Position numbers and translations under genes: made by a program
Shown here: positions 1 through 7,795 of the stretch, piece by piece
Layout of the letters: each line of letters begins with the position of its first letter
Numbering within the stretch: the first letter of the stretch is position 1
Assembly (NCBI GenBank): GCA_965247355.1
Contig: OZ252011.1
Location: forward strand, 2,480,001-2,544,000
Reading direction: 5' to 3'
Source of the DNA: RHLJ01 sp965247355
Lineage (GTDB): Bacteria > Bacteroidota > Rhodothermia > Balneolales > Balneolaceae
Length of the DNA stretch: 64,000 nucleotides
Notes under the pieces: model-generated
What the model saw: only the letters and a program-made list of their open reading frames with translations
The model's database searches: none
Told to the model about the DNA's origin: nothing

Positions 1-191
1 AAACCTAACATGTCCTTAAGTTGAACATCAAGGATGAGGAAATTCGGAGAGGTACTGTTTATCACTTCAATAGCTTCAGTTCCATTATCTGCTTCGCCAA
101 CTAGTTTAAAATCAGAATGCTTCAAAAGCAGGTTTTTTATTCTTCTAAGTGCCGGAGCTTCGTCATCTACTATAACGGTTTTAATATTCAT
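1..191 (-). CDS. Response regulator, LytTR-type system, N-terminal part only
   Basis: The gene runs off the left edge, so only the first 63 or so residues are visible. They form the start of a receiver domain: a beta strand followed by an acidic pair (VDDEAPALRR), then LILDVQL with the predicted phospho-acceptor aspartate. Its ATG overlaps the TGA of the upstream histidine kinase gene in an ATGA junction, so the two are almost certainly co-translated. Kinases of the LytS/YehU class normally pair with regulators that carry a LytTR DNA-binding domain. That output domain lies outside the window and is inferred, not seen. Confidence 0.85.
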   Translation of the reverse strand, partial: MNIKTVIVDDEAPALRRIKNLLLKHSDFKLVGEADNGTEAIEVINSTSPNFLILDVQLKDMLG

Positions 192-1246
192 TTTGATGGA
201 AAGTCAACAAGGTTTATAACTCGATTATTTTTCTGTTTCAGCTCGAAATTAAAATCATCACCATATGTAGTTTTGAGTCGTTCCTGAATATTTTTTATTC
301 CAATTCCCATTGTTTCATTTCTTAGTAAGTCTCCATTATTACTTACCCAGATTTTTAATCTGTCAAACTCTTTTATGACTTCAATTTTAATACTCAGCTG
401 TTTTACACCTCCCTTATACCCATGTTTTATTGCATTTTCAGCTAATGGTTGCAATAGAAAAGGAAGCACTTTTTCAGTGTTTAGTTCTTCGGAGATTACA
501 ATTTCGAACTCCAACTGGTGCTCAAATCTTTTCTTCTCAATGCTTAGATAACTCCTTAATAGTTCTATTTCCTTTTTAAGAGGTATTTTTTCTTCAAAAT
601 TGATTTCAAGGGAGTTCCTTAACAGTTCACTCAAGTCGACCAACATCTCTTGAGCTGGCTTCTTTCTTTCTTCCATAATACTGATTGCACTATTCAGGGT
701 ATTAAAAAGAAAATGAGGCTGTAACTGACGTTGTAGTACCAAAAATTTCGTTTGTGTTAATTCCTTTTCCAATTGTTCACGCTTAACAATAGCCTGCGTC
801 TTGTCATCATAGTAATCTTTGCTGGCACATATAAATAGCAAAAAGAAATAATAAGCGGCAATATGATGCAAGTCTGTCATCATTGTCTCAAAAATTCCAG
901 CAATAAATAAATCAAAGCTTATCTCAAGAAATAAAAACTGAAACAGGCCTACAGCAAAAATCAGATATACAAAAACAAAGAGGATTAATAAAAATATATA
1001 TCCTATAACCTGATGTGTTACATTTTTAAGTCTTAGCAAATTGTATCCAGGGTATAGCACAAAAGTTATTGCTGCAAATCCATTTACTACTCTTAGAAAA
1101 GGAAACCAATAGAACTTAGAGGATATTATTGTTTCGGGTCTAAATAGAAAAATCATTACGGTTTCTATTCCTCCCAAAAGGCTTAAAAATAACCAAGCGA
1201 ATAATAATAAATGGTACGTTGATAGATTCTTTTGAATGATGGACAT
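188..1246 (-). CDS. LytS/YehU-family sensor histidine kinase
   Basis: A 352-residue membrane kinase. Hydrophobic segments fall near residues 12-35, 50-68, 80-108 and 112-141, giving a membrane sensor with no recognisable ligand domain. A short coiled segment (about 150-170) leads to the His_kinase motif LQRQLQPHFLFNTLNS, with H178 the likely phosphorylated histidine. An HATPase domain follows, with an N box (LAENAIKHGY) and a G box (GIGIKNIQERL). The gene overlaps the response regulator by 4 bp. It is divergent from the hydrolase/deacetylase operon across about 167 bp, so that operon is a plausible but unproven target. The signal is unknown. Confidence 0.92.
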   Translation of the reverse strand: MSIIQKNLSTYHLLLFAWLFLSLLGGIETVMIFLFRPETIISSKFYWFPFLRVVNGFAAITFVLYPGYNLLRLKNVTHQVIGYIFLLILFVFVYLIFAVGLFQFLFLEISFDLFIAGIFETMMTDLHHIAAYYFFLLFICASKDYYDDKTQAIVKREQLEKELTQTKFLVLQRQLQPHFLFNTLNSAISIMEERKKPAQEMLVDLSELLRNSLEINFEEKIPLKKEIELLRSYLSIEKKRFEHQLEFEIVISEELNTEKVLPFLLQPLAENAIKHGYKGGVKQLSIKIEVIKEFDRLKIWVSNNGDLLRNETMGIGIKNIQERLKTTYGDDFNFELKQKNNRVINLVDFPSK

Positions 1247-1413
1247 CTGCTTAAAACATTAAGTAAAAATATTTTCAGAACGCATTTAAGATAGTCTGAT
1301 ATTTAGTTTTTTATGACCCAAATTTGAATAACTGATTTCAAAAAAATGGGTATTCGCTTCATATTCCCACTTTTTGCCAGCCAGCGATGTAGTTTTAAAC
1401 TAAACTTCATTTT

Positions 1414-3111
1414 ATGATATTTAAAACACTCTTTATAGGCCTTTTTTTTTCGGGGACCCTACTTTTAAGTTCTACTGCTTTTTCACAAAGCTTTGAAGAG
1501 GTAATATTTACTTCTAATGATGGGTTAAGAATTACCGCTGATCTTTATCATCATCATAAAAAAGCCCCTACAATTATTCTTTTCCATCAATCAGCTTCAA
1601 GTAGAGGGGAATTCAGAACTATAGCACCAGGGCTTCATAAACTTGGATTTAATTGTCTTTCTGTGGACCTAAGATGGGGTAAACAAGACTTTTGGAATAA
1701 AATACCTAATGAAACCGCCCAAAGAAATGGATCTTTTAAGATCATAGATGATTATGAAAACAACTTAGACTATCAACTTAATCAAGTATGGCCAGTTATT
1801 TGGAAAGCTTATGATGACATGAAAGCTTCTGTCGAGTATATCAAGAGTGAAGGTTATATAGGAAAAACCATTGTACTTGGCTCTTCTTTTTCTGCTATGC
1901 TTGTTTTCAAGCTTGTGGCTGATAGATATCCTGTTGATGGAATAGCTGCTTTTTCTCCCGGTGAGTATCACCCTAGTGATTCTACATTATTATCAGAATG
2001 GTCAAAAAAGATCAACGTACCGGTTTATCTTTCAGCGGGGAGTTCAGAACTGGAAATGGTTAAGGAGGTAAATAGTTTCCTACCTTCTGGTTTGGATGTT
2101 GAATTTCATCACTCTAACGGCAGACATGGGGCTTCTGTATTAATTAATGAAGAGCAAGATTGGGAATCTTTTTCCAAATTTCTTAGCACTTTCAAAGAGG
2201 AAAAAGAAATTGGGTTTAAAATTTTTAAAGCTACCAGAGCCTCAGAATCATGGGATATAAAATCAACTACAAAAACAATTACAGGCTGGTATTGGTATCC
2301 AATTCAGGAATCTGCCTCCAACCATAGAATGACTTATGCTAACTATGTATGGAATTTAAATTCCGAGAAAACTAACCTTGAAAACGAGCATACTTTTACT
2401 CGTATGATTAGCAACTTTAGTGAAGATTCAATATCGAATAATGTATTAATGCAGTTTATTCATTCCGAAATTCCAGTTCTATTCAATGAAAAGCCTGAAT
2501 ATACGAGACCTGGTTTAGTTGTGATATCAGGCGCTCATCCGATCTATTTTATTTCACTAGCAGAAAAAATTACTCAGTTGGGGTTTCCTGTCCTCTTTGT
2601 ACCAAGGACTGGTCTTCAAAAAGGGGAACCTCTTCCATTTAACAGAGAAGGGATTTTGGAATACAAACAAGATCTTGAAGCCGCATTAGTATTCTTATCA
2701 GAAGAGGAACTTATCTACACAGAAAACCTCATTTTTATTTCATGGAGCTTCGAAGGAGTACCAACATTGGAATTAGCAAATGACTTCAAAACTACATCTT
2801 TCATTAGCCTCGATTCCTCAATTGGGTATGAATATGGTGAAAACCTAATTCTTGAAAAGACTCTGGAAGAAATTTCCTTTCCTGTTTTACACTATACAGG
2901 GAGCGATATGGGGTTTGGCAAAAGTCTCGATTTAATAAAAAAGTACCCTAGTAAAGTAACCATCAATAAAAATTTTGAGCTCACCCATGGAGATTTCACA
3001 TCGCTAGGCTCTATTACAGTTGATATACTACAAGATAAAAGGGTGGATTCAACGTATCAGAATCTAATAATGCAATTGATACACAATATAGACTCGTCTA
3101 AGCCATACTAA
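1414..3111 (+). CDS. Exported protein with two alpha/beta-hydrolase-like domains
   Basis: A 565-residue protein with a Sec signal peptide (residues 1-25, ending AFSQ). The N-terminal half resembles dienelactone-hydrolase-type alpha/beta hydrolases: strand IILFHQ, then the nucleophile elbow GSSFSA with S158, and a later GRHGASV that could carry the histidine. The second half (from about 365) repeats the fold: strand LVVISGAHP, a degenerate elbow SWSFEG with S445, and a late ELTHGDF histidine. Two hydrolase-like domains in one exported chain is unusual; the second may be inactive, because the first elbow glycine is serine. First gene of a five-gene operon, one base before the next gene. Substrate unknown. 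Confidence 0.75.
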   Translation: MIFKTLFIGLFFSGTLLLSSTAFSQSFEEVIFTSNDGLRITADLYHHHKKAPTIILFHQSASSRGEFRTIAPGLHKLGFNCLSVDLRWGKQDFWNKIPNETAQRNGSFKIIDDYENNLDYQLNQVWPVIWKAYDDMKASVEYIKSEGYIGKTIVLGSSFSAMLVFKLVADRYPVDGIAAFSPGEYHPSDSTLLSEWSKKINVPVYLSAGSSELEMVKEVNSFLPSGLDVEFHHSNGRHGASVLINEEQDWESFSKFLSTFKEEKEIGFKIFKATRASESWDIKSTTKTITGWYWYPIQESASNHRMTYANYVWNLNSEKTNLENEHTFTRMISNFSEDSISNNVLMQFIHSEIPVLFNEKPEYTRPGLVVISGAHPIYFISLAEKITQLGFPVLFVPRTGLQKGEPLPFNREGILEYKQDLEAALVFLSEEELIYTENLIFISWSFEGVPTLELANDFKTTSFISLDSSIGYEYGENLILEKTLEEISFPVLHYTGSDMGFGKSLDLIKKYPSKVTINKNFELTHGDFTSLGSITVDILQDKRVDSTYQNLIMQLIHNIDSSKPY

Positions 3112-3112
3112 T

Positions 3113-3823
3113 ATGAAAAGTATACTCTCTGGTATTTTAATTTTTTTTTCTTCTATTACTTTATCTGAATTTGAAATCAATCCAAATTCAGATACATACA
3201 CATTCAATCTGGAACCATTTATTGCTGAATATTCCCAAATGGGCAGTACCCTAAATATAAAAACAAGCATCTCTCCAGATAGTGCCGTGTATAATATTGT
3301 GATGAGCATGCCGGATTTATCTAATCCATCCAGAGTTATTACTGACGTTTTAGGTATCTCATCTAAAAATGGTGAGTTTATTTATCGTAACTTTCAATTA
3401 CCATTACCCACCTGGACCTATAACAAAGCTAGTTATTCTGACGAAAAGGTTGTTCTTGAGATATATTCCGGTGATGTATTAAAGCAAGAAACAGCTATAA
3501 GTGAAGAGCCAGTTTTTGATGGAACATTTGCGTTTTGGCAATTAGCAGGAATCAGTAGATCTTTAAATAAATTCTCGATTAACCGCTGGAGAAAAAATGC
3601 TGAAGGCCTGGAAACCGGACTATCCTCTACTTTTAGTTTTGATCGTACGGAAGTTCTAACAGTTAATAATCAAAAATTCAACTGTAGGGTTTTTGTTGTT
3701 GAAGCAGATAACAATGTAAAGCTAATAAATTTTATATCTGACAGCGCACCATATTTAATAAAGCAAAATTATTCAGCTAATGGACAAGAAGTAACAGTAC
3801 TTGATCTGGTAAAAATCTTTTAA
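3113..3823 (+). CDS. Exported protein of unknown function
   Basis: A 236-residue protein with a hydrophobic N-terminus (about residues 3-18) that can serve as a signal peptide. The rest looks beta-rich, with a conserved-looking C-terminal part: TEVLTVNNQKFNCRVFVVEA, then SAPYLIKQNY. That pattern recalls DUF3108-like periplasmic proteins, but I offer this only as a weak resemblance. It starts one base after the stop of the tandem hydrolase gene and ends six bases before the deacetylase gene, so it belongs to the same transcript. No catalytic motif is visible. Confidence 0.65.
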   Translation: MKSILSGILIFFSSITLSEFEINPNSDTYTFNLEPFIAEYSQMGSTLNIKTSISPDSAVYNIVMSMPDLSNPSRVITDVLGISSKNGEFIYRNFQLPLPTWTYNKASYSDEKVVLEIYSGDVLKQETAISEEPVFDGTFAFWQLAGISRSLNKFSINRWRKNAEGLETGLSSTFSFDRTEVLTVNNQKFNCRVFVVEADNNVKLINFISDSAPYLIKQNYSANGQEVTVLDLVKIF

Positions 3824-3829
3824 AAGAGT

Positions 3830-4744
3830 ATGAGAAAAAGACTTCTAATTGTATTGTTTGTGTTAATCTTTTCTCCAATAAAAGCACAAGAGAGACTGGT
3901 TAGTATTACGGTGGACGATCTTCCCGGAACTAGTGATACAGAGGAAGAGTATGAATATATCATGTCTCGCTTAACAACTTTTTTTAGTCAACATAAAATT
4001 CCTGCTATTGGATTTGTAAATGAATATAAGCTCTACAATGATAGTTTAGTATCTCAACCACGGATAGCCCTATTAGAAAAGTGGGTTGAAAATGATCTTG
4101 AATTAGGTAACCACACATACTCTCATATCTCCATAAATCAGTCTTCTTTAGAGGATTATGAAAGAGATATTTTAAAAGGCGAAAGAATAATTCGTTCTAT
4201 TTTAAATGAAAATAATAAACAGCTTAAATACTTTCGCTATACTCAACTACGTACCGGACCTACTGAAGATTATCGATTGGGATTGAACAAATTCTTAAAA
4301 GCTCAATCTTATATAACGGCTCCAGTAACTATTGATAATGACGAATACATCTATGCCTTTTGTTATGCTAGGTCTAATGAAGAACTAAAAGTACAAATTG
4401 GGAAAGATTATTTAAGATATATGCGCAGGATTATAGTTCATTATGAAAAATTATCACTTGATTTTGTAGGCTATGAAATACCTCAAATTCTCTTGATCCA
4501 TGCTAATGAGTTAAATGCAGATTATATCGAAGAGCTTATGGAATTATTCACAAATAGAGGATACCAGTTCGTTCATTTAGACAAAGTTTTATCTGATGAA
4601 GTTTACTCCATGCCAGAAGGAACACATAGAAGAGGGCCTTCATGGATAAACCGATGGATGACAAAAGCTGGCAAAACACCTCTGCCTCAACCAGAAGTAT
4701 CAGCTTTTATCTCTGAACTATATAGAAAAATTCATTTTAACTAA
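3830..4744 (+). CDS. Exported polysaccharide deacetylase-family protein
   Basis: A 304-residue protein with a signal peptide ending near residue 20 (IKAQ). The NodB-fold motifs are present in order: SITVDDLPG with D29/D30, GNHTYSH with the metal-binding H95 and H99, a degenerate third motif FRYTQLRTGP, and LLIHANE with H224. Family members remove N- or O-acetyl groups from surface polysaccharides or peptidoglycan using a divalent metal. The C-terminal 50 residues (GPSWINRWM onward) lie outside the core fold. It is the third gene of the operon, next to an exported hydrolase, which suggests remodelling of an extracellular glycan or ester. The substrate cannot be read from sequence. Confidence 0.85.
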   Translation: MRKRLLIVLFVLIFSPIKAQERLVSITVDDLPGTSDTEEEYEYIMSRLTTFFSQHKIPAIGFVNEYKLYNDSLVSQPRIALLEKWVENDLELGNHTYSHISINQSSLEDYERDILKGERIIRSILNENNKQLKYFRYTQLRTGPTEDYRLGLNKFLKAQSYITAPVTIDNDEYIYAFCYARSNEELKVQIGKDYLRYMRRIIVHYEKLSLDFVGYEIPQILLIHANELNADYIEELMELFTNRGYQFVHLDKVLSDEVYSMPEGTHRRGPSWINRWMTKAGKTPLPQPEVSAFISELYRKIHFN

Positions 4745-4761
4745 TACGAATTCACCTATAT

Positions 4762-5742
4762 ATGAAATACATTATCATACTAATTCTTATTACTTTTCTA
4801 AATTTTCCTGGTCTTAAGGCCCAATCTAATGTGGTTGAAAAAGAAAGTTTTACTTCCAATGAATTTGACTTTTGGATTGGAGAATGGGATGTAAACCTGA
4901 GAGTTTTCCAAAATGATCAATCCTGGAAAACCCAGCATAAATCCATAGCAAGAATATATTCTGTATTAGATGGGAAAGCGATCTTAGAATTGTGGGAAGA
5001 ACAAGGCCGAGAAAAAGGTATTATGGGTTATAGCCTTAGGTATTATGACACAGAACTTAAAAGATGGGTTTTATGGCTGAATTGGCCAGGTGAAAATAGA
5101 TCTGGCTCGTCAAGCTTAGAAGGTTCTTTCCGGCATAAAAGAGGTGAGTTCTTCAGTACTAGAAAAATAGATGACTCAACATCTGTTATCAATAGATATA
5201 CATTCTCTGATATTACCGATAATAGCTTACGATGGGATGATGCGTATTCGAGAGATGGTGGAAGAACATGGTCTAATAACTGGATTATGGAATTTTCTCG
5301 TATAAAAGAAAAAGCTGTCGAATTAAAACCTGGGTTTGAAAATCATACTAACTTCTTACTTAACCGATGTACTTTAGAAGAGTTTGATTGGATAAAAAAA
5401 ATCCCAAAAATTTATCCTAATCAATCTGAATCAGGCTCGGTTACATTTTATGGTATACTTGATGGTTGCTCAGCTATTTCGATTCTTCAAAATGATGGTT
5501 ACGAAGAACTCTCTGTATTTACTTTTAATACCTATGCTCAGGTTTATGAGGTGTTAGTATTTGACAGCAAGACAAAAAAGGCACATATCTATTATGGTAA
5601 ACTTGTAGGCGACACTTTATATATAACTAACCAAGACAAATCTATACGAAGGGAAATTGAAATAAAACAATCTTCATACCGGGTAAAACAATTCATTGAT
5701 GGGGAAAAAGTACTTAGCATAAACATTTCAAAGAAAGATTAG
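4762..5742 (+). CDS. Exported lipocalin-like (DUF1579-like) protein
   Basis: A 326-residue protein with a signal peptide (about 1-20, ending LKAQ). Residues 30-175 show a pattern typical of DUF1579-like beta-barrels: FDFWIGEWDV near the start, repeated tryptophans, and a late RDGGRTWSNNW strand. A second, unassigned region (about 180-326) follows with its own beta-rich pattern and cysteines near CTLEEFDW and DGCSAIS. No catalytic motif is evident; ligand binding is only inferred from the fold resemblance. Fourth gene of the operon, 17 bases after the deacetylase and two bases before the TraB-like gene. Confidence 0.65.
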   Translation: MKYIIILILITFLNFPGLKAQSNVVEKESFTSNEFDFWIGEWDVNLRVFQNDQSWKTQHKSIARIYSVLDGKAILELWEEQGREKGIMGYSLRYYDTELKRWVLWLNWPGENRSGSSSLEGSFRHKRGEFFSTRKIDDSTSVINRYTFSDITDNSLRWDDAYSRDGGRTWSNNWIMEFSRIKEKAVELKPGFENHTNFLLNRCTLEEFDWIKKIPKIYPNQSESGSVTFYGILDGCSAISILQNDGYEELSVFTFNTYAQVYEVLVFDSKTKKAHIYYGKLVGDTLYITNQDKSIRREIEIKQSSYRVKQFIDGEKVLSINISKKD

Positions 5743-5744
5743 CT

Positions 5745-6635
5745 ATGACTTTTACGGCAAAGAAGTTTTTAAAAATATTTTTAGTGGGTATTAGTATCTA
5801 TATACTAACAGTTCTGGCACTCCTATTTGCCGATATAATTTGGATGTCTCCACCATATTATAATGTAACTGAGTACGAACCCTTTGATATCCCCATTATG
5901 TCGATGAAGGACTATAATGAAATTGTAAATGATCATAGGAGACCTTATTACTTTTCTGTCAGTAACTCTAATGGGGTAGTTCATATTATTGGAGTAGATC
6001 ATACCAGTGATTTATCACATCCACATCTAGACTCAATGCGGGTAAAATGGGAACAGGCCGGGCCTTCAGTTGCCTTAGTTGAAAGCAGGCTTGGGTTTCT
6101 GTTTACATGGGGTCAAAACCCAATTGAAAAATATGGAGAAAGAGGTTTAACGGCTTTTTTGGCAAAAAAAGATAATGCTCAACTTTATACGTGGGAACCT
6201 AATCGAAGTATGGAAGTCTCTTTCCTTCTTGAAAAATATCCCGGAAAACAGTTGTCATTGTTTTATGTACTTAGACCATATTTCTCATATTCAATTAATT
6301 ATCGTAAGAACAATACTGAAGCTCTTTTGAATCAACTTATTAAAGAAAGAACTAACTATTCCGGACTTAGAAATCAGTTTCAATCATGGAATGAAATACA
6401 GGAGATACTTGAAAATGATTATCCAGAATTCGATTGGAAATCTCATGTAAGCTCTGATGGATGGCCCGACGGGTATCTATATGATATTTGGAATGATTCG
6501 AACCAATTTCGTAACAGACATATGATTCAAGTAATTAAAGAACTTGTCGCGAAGGGTGAAATTATCTTTGTAACAATGGGTGCAAACCATGCTCCGAGAA
6601 TTGAAAAAACTCTTACACATGAATTGCTAAACTAA
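5745..6635 (+). CDS. Membrane-anchored TraB/GumN-like protein
   Basis: A 296-residue protein with one N-terminal membrane segment (about 8-30), so the rest is probably outside the cytoplasmic membrane. Two GxxH motifs bracket the domain: GVDH (G83-H86) and GANH (G279-H282, in VTMGANHAPRIE), with an acidic LVESR around E113. This spacing matches the TraB/GumN/Tiki superfamily, whose characterised animal members are metalloproteases; bacterial functions are mostly unknown. Assignment is by motif only. Last gene of the operon; its TAA overlaps the stop of the convergent sterol desaturase gene. Confidence 0.6.
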   Translation: MTFTAKKFLKIFLVGISIYILTVLALLFADIIWMSPPYYNVTEYEPFDIPIMSMKDYNEIVNDHRRPYYFSVSNSNGVVHIIGVDHTSDLSHPHLDSMRVKWEQAGPSVALVESRLGFLFTWGQNPIEKYGERGLTAFLAKKDNAQLYTWEPNRSMEVSFLLEKYPGKQLSLFYVLRPYFSYSINYRKNNTEALLNQLIKERTNYSGLRNQFQSWNEIQEILENDYPEFDWKSHVSSDGWPDGYLYDIWNDSNQFRNRHMIQVIKELVAKGEIIFVTMGANHAPRIEKTLTHELLN

Positions 6636-7501
6636 TCCAATTCATTTTCTACGGGTTCAGTATCTCCCCCAAACTTAGAACCTACAGGCGGGCGGTATTT
6701 CTGGAAAGGGATTTTTAACAAGTTTACTACGTCATCGTTCTCTTTTGGGTCCATATGGGTATCAATTCCATAAATCAGTTCTTTGGTATCTTTCACTTCC
6801 GCAAAGGTTCCAAATGCTCTGTCCCATACTGAGAAGATATTACCGTAATTCGTGTCCGTGAGAGGTTGGGTATAGTGATGGTGTACTTTATGCATGTAAG
6901 GCGTCACAAACAAAAATGAGAGCGCTCTGTCAAGTTTCTTAGGCATTTGGATATTGGCATGATTGAAATGCGTAAATGCTGCAGAAAAGGTTTGATATAA
7001 AAACACAATCCATATCGGAGCACCAGCAACAATCACTCCTAAAATGGTAAAGAGCATCCGGAATACAGCCTCGCCAGGATGATGTCGAAGTCCGGTTGTT
7101 ACGTCCACCGTTGTATCGCTGTGATGAACGAGGTGGAATTTCCACATAAATCTCACTTTGTGTTCAACCCAATGCACTAAATACGCACCGAAGAAATCGA
7201 GCAGCATCACTCCTACAATCATCTGCAGCCAAACCGGCATCGAAATCCAATTCAAGAGTCCGAAGTTATTCTCTGTCACATAATCGGAAGCCGCGAGAAG
7301 GGTACCCGCAAAACCAAGCCCGATCACAACAAAAAAACCGGTTAAAACCGCATTTATTCCAGCATGACGAACTTTCTTATATCCGAATTCAAAAAGTGGA
7401 AAAACTCCTTCAATAATCCAGAATAAAAAAATACCTCCAACTAGAATCCCAGCTCGGAATACCGAGGGAATATTCTCAAAAAATTCTATGAAAGACTCCA
7501 T
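6632..7501 (-). CDS. Sterol desaturase / fatty acid hydroxylase-family membrane protein
   Basis: The three histidine clusters of the non-haem di-iron membrane hydroxylases are visible: HWVEH, HLVHHS and HKVHHHY, with further histidines in GLRHHPGE and HFNHAN. Several hydrophobic helices precede and interrupt them. The likely reaction is oxygen-dependent hydroxylation or desaturation of a lipid in the cytoplasmic membrane. I place the start at the ATG at 7501, giving 289 residues; a TTG three codons upstream would read into the adjacent 7-bp repeat. There is no Shine-Dalgarno: the repeat array begins five bases before the start codon. Its stop overlaps that of the convergent TraB-like gene. 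Confidence 0.88.
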   Translation of the reverse strand: MESFIEFFENIPSVFRAGILVGGIFLFWIIEGVFPLFEFGYKKVRHAGINAVLTGFFVVIGLGFAGTLLAASDYVTENNFGLLNWISMPVWLQMIVGVMLLDFFGAYLVHWVEHKVRFMWKFHLVHHSDTTVDVTTGLRHHPGEAVFRMLFTILGVIVAGAPIWIVFLYQTFSAAFTHFNHANIQMPKKLDRALSFLFVTPYMHKVHHHYTQPLTDTNYGNIFSVWDRAFGTFAEVKDTKELIYGIDTHMDPKENDDVVNLLKIPFQKYRPPVGSKFGGDTEPVENELD

Positions 7502-7505
7502 GTTT

Positions 7506-7561
7506 AGCAATTAGCAATTAGCAATTAGCAATTAGCAATTAGCAATTAGCAATTAGCAATT
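7506..7561. repeat. Tandem 7-bp array, eight perfect AGCAATT units
   Basis: Eight exact copies of AGCAATT follow each other, then a partial AGCA. The array lies immediately upstream of the sterol desaturase start codon, in what must be its 5' untranslated region. All three frames through it hit a TAA within 21 bases, so it cannot extend the protein. A change in unit number would alter promoter or leader spacing rather than frame. The unit resembles the TTAGCAT heptamers flanking the four-helix-bundle gene near 54.1-54.5 kb. Confidence 0.97.
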
Positions 7562-7616
7562 AGCAGAATATATAAATTTATAGACTGATCTTACATTTCG
7601 TAAAAGATACCTGCCC

Positions 7617-7720
7617 TCATTCCGAATTTATTTCGGAATCTTATGTCAAAGCTTCGATAAGTAGAAATATTTTGAACGACTAAAAGCTCGAACTGGTACT
7701 TAAACAAGTTCAGGATAACC
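7617..7720. repeat. Palindromic dispersed repeat, copy 1
   Basis: The left part is a hairpin, ATTCCGAATTTATTTCGGAAT, followed by TTATGTCAAAGCT. The right end (7690-7720) contains an inverted relative, AACAAGTTCAGGATAACC. The left part matches the intergenic sequence at 56225-56268, including the spacer TTAT(G)TCAAAGCT, so two copies of one non-coding repeat family lie in the window. It could be a REP- or MITE-like remnant; no open reading frame is present. Confidence 0.5.
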
Positions 7721-7741
7721 TTTTTGATAGAATTACTTTAG

Positions 7742-7776
7742 AAAAAAGCCTGCTCCAGATTTTGAAACAGGCTTTT
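7742..7776 (-). terminator. Rho-independent terminator of the VPS10-like gene
   Basis: AAAAGCCTG at 7744-7752 pairs with CAGGCTTTT at 7768-7776. On the minus strand the stem is followed by a T run. It lies about 20 bases past the stop of the VPS10-like gene. Confidence 0.8.
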
Positions 7777-7795
7777 ATATAATCAGAAATTGATT

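Noticed and set aside
1..6635. Genomic island with integrase or attachment sites
   Set aside because: Composition looks AT-rich, but no integrase, tRNA or direct repeat is visible in the window.
7506..7561. Possible CRISPR-like array
   Set aside because: The units are directly adjacent 7-mers without spacers, and no cas gene is present.
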